The position numbers and the translations under genes are program-made. DNA of 41,727 bases from a bacterium (GTDB lineage: Bacteria > Cyanobacteriota > Sericytochromatia > S15B-MN24 > VGJW01), in contig JAJXWQ010000027.1 of the NCBI GenBank assembly GCA_021781555.1, forward strand, positions 1 to 41,727. The letters are read 5' to 3'. Position 1 is the first letter of the stretch; every line of letters begins with the position of its first letter. The notes below the pieces were generated by a model. It was not told the DNA's origin. It worked only from the letters and a program-made list of their open reading frames with translations, and searched no databases. Shown here piece by piece: positions 7,640 to 16,365 of the stretch.

Positions 7640-9034
7640 TCAGCCGAGCTGCTGCCCGCCCAGGAGGACCTCGCAGCGGAGGTAAGGACCGCCGGCATCC
7701 ACCTTCATCCGCTGGCCCTTACCGCAGTAGCCAGCCCCCATGTCCCACTTGAACTCGCGGGACACGGCGTCGACCGAGCGGAGCACGTCGAAGGCGATTC
7801 CGGAGACCGTCGCGCCTCGGACCACCTCGGCGAGCTTGCCAGCCTTGATGCGCTGGGCCCGGGCCACGGCGAACATGAACTCGCCCGTCGCATCGGCCTG
7901 GCCGTTGAGCGGGCCATCGAGCAGGAAGCCGTCGTCGATGCCGGCGATCATCTCCTCCAGGCTCGTATCGCCCGGCTCGATGTAGGTGTTCCGCATGCGG
8001 ATGAGTGGTTCGTCGGCGTAGGCCCAGGCCCTGGCATTGCCGGTGGGCGCCACGCCGAAGTGGGCGGCGGACTCGCGGCTGTGCAGGTAGCTCTCGAGGA
8101 TCCCCTCGCGGATGATGACGGTCCGCCCGGCCAGGATGCCCTCGTCGTCCACGGGGATGCTGCCCCCCGCGCCCGCGTAGTACTCGGAAGCGCCCGAATC
8201 GCACAGCGTGACGAACTCGCTGCCGACGCGCTGGCCGAGCTTTCCCTGGGCAATCGATCCGGCCATGACGAAGTCGGCCTCGACCGTGTGGCCGATCGCC
8301 TCGTGGACGAGGAGACCGACGATGCTGGGCGCCAGGATCACCTTGAACCGGCCCCCGGGGGCATACGGAGCCTGCGCGAGGTCCACCGCCTTGCGCGAGG
8401 CGCGGACCGCGAGCTCCTGGCTACTGGCATCCCGGAAAGCACAGTCCCAGCCACCGGTCACGCCGACCATCTCCGAGAAGGTCGCCCGGTCGCCGTTCTT
8501 CACGGCCACGGCGTTGACCCGGAATTCCGGCCGCACGAGCCTGAGATCGCACGAGGCTCCGTCGCTGGTGACGATCGTCTTCTCCTCGAACAGTTCGCGA
8601 TAGGTGCTGCGGGCCGTCTCGATCAGCGGGGAGGCAGCCCGGGCGGCGCGCTCGGCCTCCTCGGCCAGCTGGATCTTGGCTTCCAGGGGTTGGCGGTAGA
8701 GGTCGTCGTAGCCCGGCTCGGAAAACCTTCCCCGGGCCATCGTCGCGGCGGGGAGGCCCAAGAGCTTGGCCTTGCGGAAGGTCGCCGATGCCCTGGCGGC
8801 GTTGCGCGCCTGTTCCACGGCCCGAGCGATCGCCTTCTCGCTGGCGTCGCTGGTGGCGGCAAAGCCCCAGGTGCCTTGTTCCAGCACCCGCACGCCGACC
8901 CCGCTCCGCTGGGACAGGATGGAGTTCTCGACCCGCCCCTTCTCGACCTCGAAGGCCCGGGTCTCCTGCCGGTGGAACCTGAGCTCGACGAATCCGTCGG
9001 CGTTGTGCACCAGCCGTTCAAGAATTTCGCGCAT
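7640..9034 (-). CDS. tldD: TldD zinc metalloprotease subunit
   Basis: A 464-residue protein (E. coli TldD is 481). The start chosen is the ATG of MREILERLV, with GGAAG about 5 nt upstream. The zinc-site motif HEAIGHTVEAD (an HExxxH variant) lies around residue 245. The C-terminal half carries the family's GQADATGEFMFAV and AGYCGKGQ segments. TldD provides the catalytic zinc centre of the TldD-TldE protease. The next gene, pmbA, encodes its partner. Confidence 0.94.
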   Translation of the reverse strand: MREILERLVHNADGFVELRFHRQETRAFEVEKGRVENSILSQRSGVGVRVLEQGTWGFAATSDASEKAIARAVEQARNAARASATFRKAKLLGLPAATMARGRFSEPGYDDLYRQPLEAKIQLAEEAERAARAASPLIETARSTYRELFEEKTIVTSDGASCDLRLVRPEFRVNAVAVKNGDRATFSEMVGVTGGWDCAFRDASSQELAVRASRKAVDLAQAPYAPGGRFKVILAPSIVGLLVHEAIGHTVEADFVMAGSIAQGKLGQRVGSEFVTLCDSGASEYYAGAGGSIPVDDEGILAGRTVIIREGILESYLHSRESAAHFGVAPTGNARAWAYADEPLIRMRNTYIEPGDTSLEEMIAGIDDGFLLDGPLNGQADATGEFMFAVARAQRIKAGKLAEVVRGATVSGIAFDVLRSVDAVSREFKWDMGAGYCGKGQRMKVDAGGPYLRCEVLLGGQQLG

Positions 9035-9302
9035 AGATCTTCCGATACCATCCTCCCGGTCGCCGCGGCGGCGGCGATCCTCGAAGTATAGCGCGTCGAG
9101 GCCCGAGCGACACGCCCTGAGCCGAGTTCGCGCGTCATGCGCAGGCTCGAGTCCGTCCGGATGCGTTGACTCGCGTCGTGCATGGGTTAAGTTGATTTTG
9201 GTGCAGGTATCGACCTTGGGGTCGATCGAGACGACGCCGAGCCGGCCGGTGCGCTCGCTCCCGGGGGCGTGACCGCACAGCTTTCGAGCAAGGAGAGACC
9301 CG

Positions 9303-9734
9303 ATGGACCCCTTGAACCCCGCCGTTTCCCTGGTCCTCGACCGTACCCTCGAGGGGACCCTGGGTATCGAGCTGATCGAGGTCACCGAGGATCGTGTGGT
9401 GGCCCGGCTTCCGGTGACCGATCGCGTCCGCCAACCCTACGGAGCGGTTCATGGCGGGGCGATCCTGGCCATGGCGGAGGGGCTGGCCTCCATGGGCACG
9501 CTGCGGGGGATCGCTTATCCGGCCGAGGTGTGCTTCGGCCAGGAGATCAACGGATCGCTGCTGCGGACGGTTTTCGACGGCCATGTCGAGGCCACGGCGA
9601 CGATATTGCACCGGGGCCGGACGACCTGGGTCTGGGATGTCCGTGCCCTCGATTCCGAGGGGAGACTGGTTGCGGTCGCCCGGTGTTCGATAGCCGTCCG
9701 GCCCAACCGGCAGCATGCTCCCGACCCTGCCTGA
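9303..9734 (+). CDS. PaaI/MenI-like hotdog-fold thioesterase
   Basis: A 143-residue single-domain hotdog protein, started at the ATG after a good AAGGAGAGA site. The central motif QPYGAVHGGAILAMAEGLAS matches the PaaI-type pattern, in which a glycine/histidine-rich turn before the long helix positions the acyl-CoA thioester, with the helix glutamate as likely catalytic residue. Family members hydrolyse phenylacetyl-CoA-like, hydroxybenzoyl-CoA or 1,4-dihydroxy-2-naphthoyl-CoA thioesters. No menaquinone or phenylacetate genes are nearby to fix the substrate. The gene is transcribed divergently from tldD and convergently with the hydrolase gene at 9805-10848. Confidence 0.82.
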   Translation: MDPLNPAVSLVLDRTLEGTLGIELIEVTEDRVVARLPVTDRVRQPYGAVHGGAILAMAEGLASMGTLRGIAYPAEVCFGQEINGSLLRTVFDGHVEATATILHRGRTTWVWDVRALDSEGRLVAVARCSIAVRPNRQHAPDPA

Positions 9735-9804
9735 GCGGATGCCGCGTCGGGGGCAGGGGCTCAGATGGCTCGTTTCAGCCTGCCAAGAGCGCCGAGAGGG
9801 CGGC

Positions 9805-10848
9805 TCACTTCGCGTCGGTGAGCTTGCTGGCGTTGATGAAGCTGAAGACGATGTCCGAGACCCGTTGTGCGGCTCCCGGGACCTTGTCTTCTTCGGGGCT
9901 GAGCATCGCATGGGGCACGTGCAGCTTGGAGCTGAACGTGAACCAGCCATCGCGCGCCAGACCGCCGGAATTCTGGATCAACGGTGCGATATGGGTTGAA
10001 CCCGAGAGCGTGTCGCCCGGGGTCGACAGGTACTGCACGGGGCAGGGGATCTTGGTGAGCTTGCGCCCGACCTCGAGCATCGCGAGCGCCTGACCCAGAG
10101 AGCCCTCGGTGTGCGGCGTGGGATCGCCGGGCACGCGGATGTTCTTGCCTTCAGGGATGAGGTCGAGAATCCGGCCGGCGAGGCCGAACGTGAGCTTGTT
10201 CAGCACGGGCATGATGTCGAAGATCCAGCCCTCGGGACCATTGCCCCCGAGGTAGGGCGACATGGCGGCCACGCTCTTGACCTGGGGGTGCCGGGAGGCC
10301 ATGTCGAGGGCGAGGTCCGCTCCCCCCGAGAGACCGACCGCGCAGACCGGACCCCCGAGGGCGGAAGCGTCCGCAAAGGCCTGGTCCACGAAGGTGTCGT
10401 ACTGCTGGCCCTGGTAGGACTTGGGGATCTCGGCCCCGGTGGGCGTGCCGTCTGCCGTCTCCATGCCGTGGCCGGGCAGGCGCGGGATGTAAACGTTGTA
10501 GCCAGCCTGGTAGAAGCGCTGGGCCATCTCGGTGTACTGCCATGGACCGGCCGTGTAGCCGTGGAACATGACCACCGTGCCCTTGTCGGTGGGGGTCTTC
10601 TGGGGAAGAAAAACGCTCTCCATGCCGGGGCGCAGCTTGAGACCGTTGGCGTCGGGCACCTGCTGGAGCTGGCGATCGGCCTGGATGCGGCCCTGGAGCT
10701 GCGCGACCCCGCGGGCGAAGCGGGACGAAGCCAGGCTGGCCGCGGCGGCAGTCGGCCGGACCGGCACAGCGCTAGCCTGGGCCGGATTTCGTGGGCCTCC
10801 AGCTGGCGCGAGCTGACGTCGATCGACCGTGCTGGCGATGGGACCCAT
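9805..10848 (-). CDS. Alpha/beta-hydrolase (lipase/esterase-like) with disordered N-terminus
   Basis: A 347-residue protein with a clear AGGAGG about 7 nt before the ATG. Residues 1-70 are a Pro/Ala/Arg-rich leader without a signal peptide. The hydrolase domain starts around residue 75: HG at 96-97 forms the oxyanion turn, G172-L-S174-G-G is the nucleophile elbow, D279 is the probable acid and H313 (HVPHAML) the catalytic histidine. The arrangement is typical of carboxylesterase and monoacylglycerol-lipase relatives. The N-terminus (MGPIASTVDRRQLAP) resembles that of the peptidase-like protein at 171-1619, which suggests a shared leader type. The substrate is unknown. Confidence 0.82.
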   Translation of the reverse strand: MGPIASTVDRRQLAPAGGPRNPAQASAVPVRPTAAAASLASSRFARGVAQLQGRIQADRQLQQVPDANGLKLRPGMESVFLPQKTPTDKGTVVMFHGYTAGPWQYTEMAQRFYQAGYNVYIPRLPGHGMETADGTPTGAEIPKSYQGQQYDTFVDQAFADASALGGPVCAVGLSGGADLALDMASRHPQVKSVAAMSPYLGGNGPEGWIFDIMPVLNKLTFGLAGRILDLIPEGKNIRVPGDPTPHTEGSLGQALAMLEVGRKLTKIPCPVQYLSTPGDTLSGSTHIAPLIQNSGGLARDGWFTFSSKLHVPHAMLSPEEDKVPGAAQRVSDIVFSFINASKLTDAK

Positions 10849-10932
10849 TCCTCGTCCTCCTCTATCTCTGGAGCTGCTATCGGGAGGTGGAGGCCGGGCC
10901 TTGCTCGATTTAACTGGACCCCGACAGTCTTC

Positions 10933-12591
10933 TTAACTTTGCGGCCCCTCGGCCTCAGGGGCGGCCGTGGGGAGTTCGAACCAGAACGTGACGCGCCCAT
11001 CGGGGCTCTCGACGCCCATCTGGCCGTTCATCTTCTTGATGGCGGCTTGCGATGCGAAAAGGCCGATGCCCGAGCCGGATATCCCCTTGTGGCGCGGCAA
11101 GCGGCTGAATCGCTGGAACAGGTGCGCCGCATCGTCGGCCGAGATCGGCTCGCCGAGGTTGGTGACCTGGATGCGGAGCATGCCGGGATTCGCGGCCGGG
11201 CGCCACCCGATCTCGGGCCGCCCCTGGGCGGGACCGTACTTGAAGGCATTGTCCAGGAGATTGAGGAGGACGCGCTCGAGGGCCACCGGATCGGCCACGA
11301 CCATGGCGTCATCCCCCTGGGAGACCGGATCGCGGTGGGGATAGCGCTCCGCGAGGAGGGGCAGGACGTCGTCGAGCGCTGCCAGGACCGAGATGGCCTG
11401 GAGGTCGAGTTCGAGGTTGCCGGACTCGAGGCGGGACAGGTCGAGAAGGTCCTCGACGAGGGTGCCCAGCCGCTCGACGGCATCGCAGACCCGCCGGGAA
11501 AAGGTCTGGCGCTCGGCATCGTTGAGCGAGAACTCCGGCGAGGACAGCATCTTGGCGTATCCGCGAGCCACCGCGACCGGGGTGCGGAGTTCGTGAGAGG
11601 CGATCGCCACGAACTCGCTCTTGAGGCGGGCCAGATCCTCGAGGGCACGAACCGCCTCGATGTTGGCCAGCGCGACGCCGACCTGGGCCGCCAGGAGGTC
11701 GAGCAGGGCCGCGGCCTCGGGCCGAAATGCCCCGGGCGCGTGGGATGAGAGCACCAGGAACCCGTAGCGCTGCTCCCGGATGAAAAGGGGGACGAACATG
11801 AGGCTGCGGACTGCGGCGTCGAAGATTTCCGTGCGCTCCTGGGCGATGGTCTGCACCCGTTCGGGGTCGAGAATGAGCGGCTGGGTGAGTTCGAGGAGGT
11901 AGGTGCGGTCGGGGGCGGGGGGCGGGATGCTCTTGCCGACGAGCGCGCTGGATGCGTCCGGCCAGTTGGCCTCCACGCAGAGGTCGCCGGCCGCGGCGTG
12001 CTTGAGCACCGTCACGGCGTGCAGGGGGAACAACGAGCCGAGTTCGCGGCCCAAGGTGGCGAGCAGATCGCCCAGGGAAAGATTGGCGCTGATCGCCTGA
12101 TTGATGGCCTGGATCAGAGCGAGCTGTCGGTTTTGCCGCTCTAGCCTGGCCCGATCCTGCCCGAGCTGGCGTTCGGCCCGGATACGCTCCGTGACATCGT
12201 GTCCGATCACGCACAGCGCCTGTTGCTTGCCATGAGGAATCAGCGTGATGAAGATGTCCATGAAGCGAATATGTCCATCTTTGCACCGCCAGCGCCTCAC
12301 GCCGAGGTCCAGGGCTCCGGTGGCGCGGCAAATTTCGATGTTACTCCGGATGCCCTCCGGATCGTGGGCGACGAAATCCGAGAGCGCGAGCCCCGGCAGG
12401 TCTTCCTCGCTGAAACCGCAAAGTCGCGTGAAGGCTGGGTTGGTCGAGAGTAGACGCCAGGTGTCCAGATCGGCGATGTAGATGGCCTCGCTGGAGCGCT
12501 CGAAGACAGCGCGGTAGCCGGCTTCGCGTTCGAACTCGGCAACTTGGGGACCGACCGCCGAGAGGGAGTAGGCACCTGGATCATGCGGCAT
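10933..12591 (-). CDS. Soluble PAS-GAF sensor histidine kinase
   Basis: A 552-residue kinase when started at the ATG of MPHDPGAYSL; a GTG 42 nt upstream is open but has no ribosome-binding site. Domains in order: PAS (about 25-140, ending in the usual DVTERIRAE), a helical linker, GAF (about 155-312), HisKA with phospho-acceptor H333 in ASHELRTPVA, and HATPase_c with N-box LLNLLDNAFKYG and G-box GSGIGLF. There is no transmembrane segment, so it should sense a cytoplasmic signal, possibly redox or a small ligand through PAS/GAF. No response regulator is adjacent, so it is an orphan; the NarL-type regulator at 24.3 kb is a possible but unproven partner. Confidence 0.88.
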   Translation of the reverse strand: MPHDPGAYSLSAVGPQVAEFEREAGYRAVFERSSEAIYIADLDTWRLLSTNPAFTRLCGFSEEDLPGLALSDFVAHDPEGIRSNIEICRATGALDLGVRRWRCKDGHIRFMDIFITLIPHGKQQALCVIGHDVTERIRAERQLGQDRARLERQNRQLALIQAINQAISANLSLGDLLATLGRELGSLFPLHAVTVLKHAAAGDLCVEANWPDASSALVGKSIPPPAPDRTYLLELTQPLILDPERVQTIAQERTEIFDAAVRSLMFVPLFIREQRYGFLVLSSHAPGAFRPEAAALLDLLAAQVGVALANIEAVRALEDLARLKSEFVAIASHELRTPVAVARGYAKMLSSPEFSLNDAERQTFSRRVCDAVERLGTLVEDLLDLSRLESGNLELDLQAISVLAALDDVLPLLAERYPHRDPVSQGDDAMVVADPVALERVLLNLLDNAFKYGPAQGRPEIGWRPAANPGMLRIQVTNLGEPISADDAAHLFQRFSRLPRHKGISGSGIGLFASQAAIKKMNGQMGVESPDGRVTFWFELPTAAPEAEGPQS

Positions 12592-12824
12592 GCGATTCAG
12601 TCTAATCCCTTTTGAGGCCAAACGCACGACCACCCGAAGACGTCGAGCAAGAGCATCGAACGCATATCAGGCCGGCCTTGCGGGGGCGGTGGACCTGGGG
12701 CCCGCAGACGGCGTCGGTTCGGGCAATAAGCTCGCCGCCGCCGAAGAACCAAGCGCGTTCGGTTCAGCGATCTCGACGAACAAAGCCTTCCGATTTCGAG
12801 AGTCAACGCGGCCCGGAGCCGTCC

Positions 12825-13760
12825 ATGCTGGGCCAGGGCGAGAAGCGGCATGCCATGCGAGACGAACAGGCGCATTCGAGACGAGTGGCATCCGGTCGAT
12901 CCGGTTGCCTGGCTCCACCGAGCCGTTCTTTTCCGGGCCGGCCGCGAAGGGCTGCCCTGGAGCTGGCGAAGGCCGGCGCGATCGTCCTCCTGGCACTGCT
13001 GGTCCAGGGTGGGCCCGTCGAGGGGACCGGGCGCTCGGATTTTGTGGCTCGGGCGCTTCTGGACGCCCAGGCGCTGGCTCGGCGGCATCTTCCCGACCGG
13101 GCGGCGTTGCGGTTGCAGGCCGCCCGGCAGCTGGTGGGCGACGACCCCGAGCTCCTGCTGGCGTTGGCCCGGATGGACGAGGACCTCGAAAACTATGCAG
13201 AAGCCGAGCGTCTGTGCCGCGACGCGCTATCCCGGCGTCCTGAGGATCTCGATGCCGCCTTCAACCTTGCCGAGGTCCTGGTGTGCGAGGGGAAGGCCGA
13301 GCTGGCGAGTGAGATGGTCCGGAAGCTCTCGCGGCACGATGGCTTGCCAGCGCGCCTGGTCGGTCGCCTGCGGTTCCTGGAACTGGAGATCAAGGGCCTG
13401 GGGATCCAGAAGCGCGGCCTCCTCGCTCTGCTGGCGTACGGGGCATCGGTCCTGCCAACCTTGCGCGGGGCCGTCAGGCTGGCTCCGGATTCAGCGGATA
13501 TCCGCTACGCCCTCGGCCGCTTTTATCTGCTGGCCCCCGTGCTGATGGGGGGGGACCTGCGCCAGGCGCGCAGCGAACTCGGCAAGGCGTGTCAGCTCGA
13601 CCCGGCGAGCTTCGAGTTCCGGGCCTGGGCGATCGCCGCCGACTCCCGGGCTGGCCTCGACACTTCCTTCGAGCAGCGGGAGTATCGGGCCGATTTCGGG
13701 CATCTGGTCGGGGCGGGCAAGGCCCTGGCCAGGGCCCTTGCCTTCAAGCTGGGAGCTTAG
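12825..13760 (+). CDS. Membrane-anchored TPR protein
   Basis: About 311 residues if started at the ATG at 12825 (CGGAG about 8 nt upstream); an in-frame ATG at 12855 is equally plausible. After a basic N-terminus there is one hydrophobic segment (LAKAGAIVLLALLVQGG), probably a signal anchor. The rest is tetratricopeptide-like: RLQAARQLVGDDPELLLALARMD, then NYAEAERLCRDALSRRPEDLDAAFNLAEVL and a later PDSADIRYALGRFYLLAP repeat. TPR proteins mediate protein interactions. The next gene, a polytopic flippase-like protein, starts 4 nt after its stop, so the two are likely co-translated and may work together at the membrane. Confidence 0.72.
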   Translation: MLGQGEKRHAMRDEQAHSRRVASGRSGCLAPPSRSFPGRPRRAALELAKAGAIVLLALLVQGGPVEGTGRSDFVARALLDAQALARRHLPDRAALRLQAARQLVGDDPELLLALARMDEDLENYAEAERLCRDALSRRPEDLDAAFNLAEVLVCEGKAELASEMVRKLSRHDGLPARLVGRLRFLELEIKGLGIQKRGLLALLAYGASVLPTLRGAVRLAPDSADIRYALGRFYLLAPVLMGGDLRQARSELGKACQLDPASFEFRAWAIAADSRAGLDTSFEQREYRADFGHLVGAGKALARALAFKLGA

Positions 13761-13764
13761 GGAC

Positions 13765-14835
13765 GTGGCGGCCTGGCCGACCTGGCTGGATCCGCGTCGA
13801 CTGCGCCAGGGCCCGGCCCGCATCATCGTCCCGGCCATTTTCAGCGCGGGCCTGGTGGCTTTTCTGCTGGGGGTCGCCGATCTCAAGACGCTGCGGATCG
13901 CGATCGTCCTTCCGGGACTGGCCATTGCCGAGATGGTCGGCTTGACGGCCGTGTTCCTCGTGGCCAAGGGGATGGTCTGGTACTGGCTGGTCCGGAAAGC
14001 CGGGATCACCGCGAGCCCGATGGCCATCTTTTTTGCCTACCTCGGGGGCGAGACCACCAAGGTGCTCCCCGGCGGCATCTACTTCCAGAATTACCTGCTG
14101 GGGAAGTTTTCGGGGCACCGGGCGGAAAAGGGCGTCGCCACGTCCCTGGTCATGGTGGGGATGGAGGCCGCCGTCTGCATGGGGCTGGTACTTGGCTTTG
14201 GCATAGCTGGCTGGACCTGGCTTCGCCCCGCGCTCCTGGGGGTCTCCGGAGCCTGGGTCGTGATCCTGCTGGTGCTCTGGAGATCGGGCCTGGTCGGTCA
14301 ACTGGAGGCCTGGTCGCGCGGACGCCACCCGCTGCTATGCCAGGTCCTGCGCGAGCTCGAGCTGCTCTACGAGGGGCTCCGCTCGGTCTGGCATCCCGTA
14401 CTCTGGATCGAGCTGCTGGGCCTCACCGCCGTCTATCTCCTGGCCCACTGCCTCGAGCTATGGGTCGTCTCCCGGGGAAGTCCGGCGAACTTCCCCTTGG
14501 CCCTGGTCGAGTCGATTCCGATCGCGGCGATCTCGATCCTCTTGCCCCTCATGCTACCGGTCCCCGTGCAGCTGGGGTTCGCCGAGCTCTCGGGAGCCGG
14601 CGCCCTGGCCGCCACCGGGATGCCCTACGCCAAGGCCATCAGCTTGATGTTCGCGCTGAGGCTGTGGGGGACGGGCCTGATCTTCGTCCTGGCGCTTCCG
14701 GCGATGGCCTTCATGCGTGGCGAATGGCGTCTCGCGATGGGCCCCTGGCCCGAGCAGACCGGCTCCGGGCGAGCCGATCTGCCGCCCTGTGATGGATCCT
14801 CGACAGCCGAGGCGGAGCCGCGGCTGCCGAGGTGA
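13765..14835 (+). CDS. UPF0104/LPG synthase TM-domain-like integral membrane protein
   Basis: About 356 residues from a GTG start that lies just after the upstream stop, with GGGAGCTTAGGGA before it. It has about eight hydrophobic helices, and the segment FFAYLGGETTKVLPGG plus the late LPVPVQLGFAELSGAGALAATGM helix resemble the transmembrane flippase domain of MprF and the UPF0104 family. Members move lipids or lipid-linked groups across the membrane. The soluble lysyl-transferase domain of MprF is absent. It probably works with the TPR protein upstream. The family call is by pattern and the substrate is unknown. Confidence 0.68.
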   Translation: MAAWPTWLDPRRLRQGPARIIVPAIFSAGLVAFLLGVADLKTLRIAIVLPGLAIAEMVGLTAVFLVAKGMVWYWLVRKAGITASPMAIFFAYLGGETTKVLPGGIYFQNYLLGKFSGHRAEKGVATSLVMVGMEAAVCMGLVLGFGIAGWTWLRPALLGVSGAWVVILLVLWRSGLVGQLEAWSRGRHPLLCQVLRELELLYEGLRSVWHPVLWIELLGLTAVYLLAHCLELWVVSRGSPANFPLALVESIPIAAISILLPLMLPVPVQLGFAELSGAGALAATGMPYAKAISLMFALRLWGTGLIFVLALPAMAFMRGEWRLAMGPWPEQTGSGRADLPPCDGSSTAEAEPRLPR

Positions 14836-14859
14836 TCAGAGCCCTGCCTGCGCGACCGG

Positions 14860-16287
14860 TCACGCCCGCAGGTGGATGGGGCCGGGCTTCGGTTCTGCGA
14901 GTTTTTCGAGCAATCCCAGGGAGCGCTGGCTCATTTCGGGAATCGCGATCGCCGTCAGCACGGCTCCAGCCAGGGAGACGAGGGCGAGCATGCCCATCGT
15001 GGTCGGCAATCCCACGGCCTGCAGGACCAGCGGCATCATGAAGGCTCCGAGCGCTGCGCCGATCTTGCCCGAGGCTGCCGAGATGCCATGCCCCATACCC
15101 CGCACGCTGGTCGGGAAGGCCTCGGTCGGAAGCAGGAAGGTCGTCGTGTTGGGACCGAACTCGATGAAGAAGAAGCTGAGCATGTAGAGACCCACGAAGA
15201 GCGGCAGATCCCCGAGGATTCCCGGTGCCATGAACATCGCGCCGTAGGCCAGGGCCATGACGACGAATCCCAGGCTCTGGATGGCCTTGCGACCCATCTT
15301 GTCCATCAAGAAGGCCGCGACGAAGTAGCCTGGAACCGCCGCGATGGCGAAGATTCCAGCAGAGATCAAGGTCGTGCCGAGGAGACTCGCGTGCGGGAGC
15401 ATCTGGCGCAAGATGAGCTGCTGCGAGACGCCGTTGCCGTAGAACGCCACGTCGACGAGGAACCAGCAGCCCGCCGTACCCACGAGCCGGAGCAGGAAGG
15501 GCTGCCGGAGCAGGCTCTGGCGAGCGAACGAGCCGTCTTCCGCGACATCCTTGCCCGTGAGACCCGTGACGACGGTGCGAGCTTCCGCGGCGCGCCCGCT
15601 GGCCACCAGATAGCGCGGGGGCTCCGGCAGCGTGCGCCGGAGGTAGAAGACCGAGGCCGCGGGAAGGGCGCCCAGACCGAGCATGAGCCGCCAGATCATC
15701 TCGTGGGGAAGCCCCGAAGCCAGGAAGGCCGAGGCCACCAGGGGACCGGCGAGCAGGCCCAGCCCTTGCATCGCGAAGACCATCGTGACCAGGAAGCCGC
15801 GCCGCGAGCGGTTGGCGTACTCGGACATGATGACGGCGCTGGTTGGATAGTCACCACCCACGCCGATTCCCACGATGATCCGGGCCAGGAGCAGGAGGCC
15901 GAACGAGGGGGCGAATGCCGAGAGAATCGCGCCGCTGACCAGCAGCAGGAGCTCCGTCCCGTAGATCGGCTTGCGGCCGAAGCGATCCATGAGGCGGCCG
16001 AAGAGCAGCGCTCCCAGGACCGAAGCCGCCAGGGCCGTTGCGTTGAGAACCGAGAGCTCGACGGTCGAAAGATGCCACAGGGGCGCGAGGATGGCGGTGA
16101 CCGTTCCGATGATGAAGAGGTCGTAGGCGTCGGTAAAGAAGCCCATTCCCGACGTCAGGACTGCCTTCCAGTGAAACCGGGCGACCCCGGCCTCGTCGAA
16201 AGCCTCCAGGGCGGTCGAGCGAGACGGGGGCGGGACGACATCGCGCACGACTGCGCGACGGGGTTCTGCGAGTGAAGGGACTGACAT
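14860..16287 (-). CDS. MFS inorganic phosphate transporter, PHS family
   Basis: A 475-residue, twelve-helix MFS protein. The start at MSVPSLAEP is preferred (GAGAGGA about 12 nt upstream), though an ATG 30 nt earlier is open. Diagnostic PHS (phosphate:H+ symporter) motifs are SGMGFFTDAYDLFIIG in helix 1, GRLMDRFGRKPIYG in the first loop, VGIGVGGDYPTSAVIMSEYA in helix 4, and FGPNTTTFLLPTEAFPTSVRG. It probably takes up inorganic phosphate. It follows phoB- and phoR-like genes on the same strand, and an 11-bp-period direct repeat like a Pho box lies in the gap before it. Close MFS relatives carry aromatic acids, but the GGDYP motif favours phosphate. Confidence 0.84.
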   Translation of the reverse strand: MSVPSLAEPRRAVVRDVVPPPSRSTALEAFDEAGVARFHWKAVLTSGMGFFTDAYDLFIIGTVTAILAPLWHLSTVELSVLNATALAASVLGALLFGRLMDRFGRKPIYGTELLLLVSGAILSAFAPSFGLLLLARIIVGIGVGGDYPTSAVIMSEYANRSRRGFLVTMVFAMQGLGLLAGPLVASAFLASGLPHEMIWRLMLGLGALPAASVFYLRRTLPEPPRYLVASGRAAEARTVVTGLTGKDVAEDGSFARQSLLRQPFLLRLVGTAGCWFLVDVAFYGNGVSQQLILRQMLPHASLLGTTLISAGIFAIAAVPGYFVAAFLMDKMGRKAIQSLGFVVMALAYGAMFMAPGILGDLPLFVGLYMLSFFFIEFGPNTTTFLLPTEAFPTSVRGMGHGISAASGKIGAALGAFMMPLVLQAVGLPTTMGMLALVSLAGAVLTAIAIPEMSQRSLGLLEKLAEPKPGPIHLRA

Positions 16288-16337
16288 GCGGATGAGTATC
16301 CTCTCGAAGGGAGACATCCTCAGCCTACGGACCTTCG

Positions 16338-16355
16338 GTGACGATCCTGTGACAG
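16338..16355 (-). promoter_or_regulatory. Pho-box-like PhoB binding site
   Basis: On the minus strand CTGTCAC is followed exactly 11 bp later by TCGTCAC. The E. coli Pho box is two CTGTCAT/C heptamers at 11-bp spacing, so the first repeat is near perfect and the second matches 5 of 7. The site lies between the PhoR-like kinase gene and the phosphate transporter. This suggests PhoB control of the transporter from an internal promoter. Confidence 0.55.
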
Positions 16356-16365
16356 CCCGTTCAGT

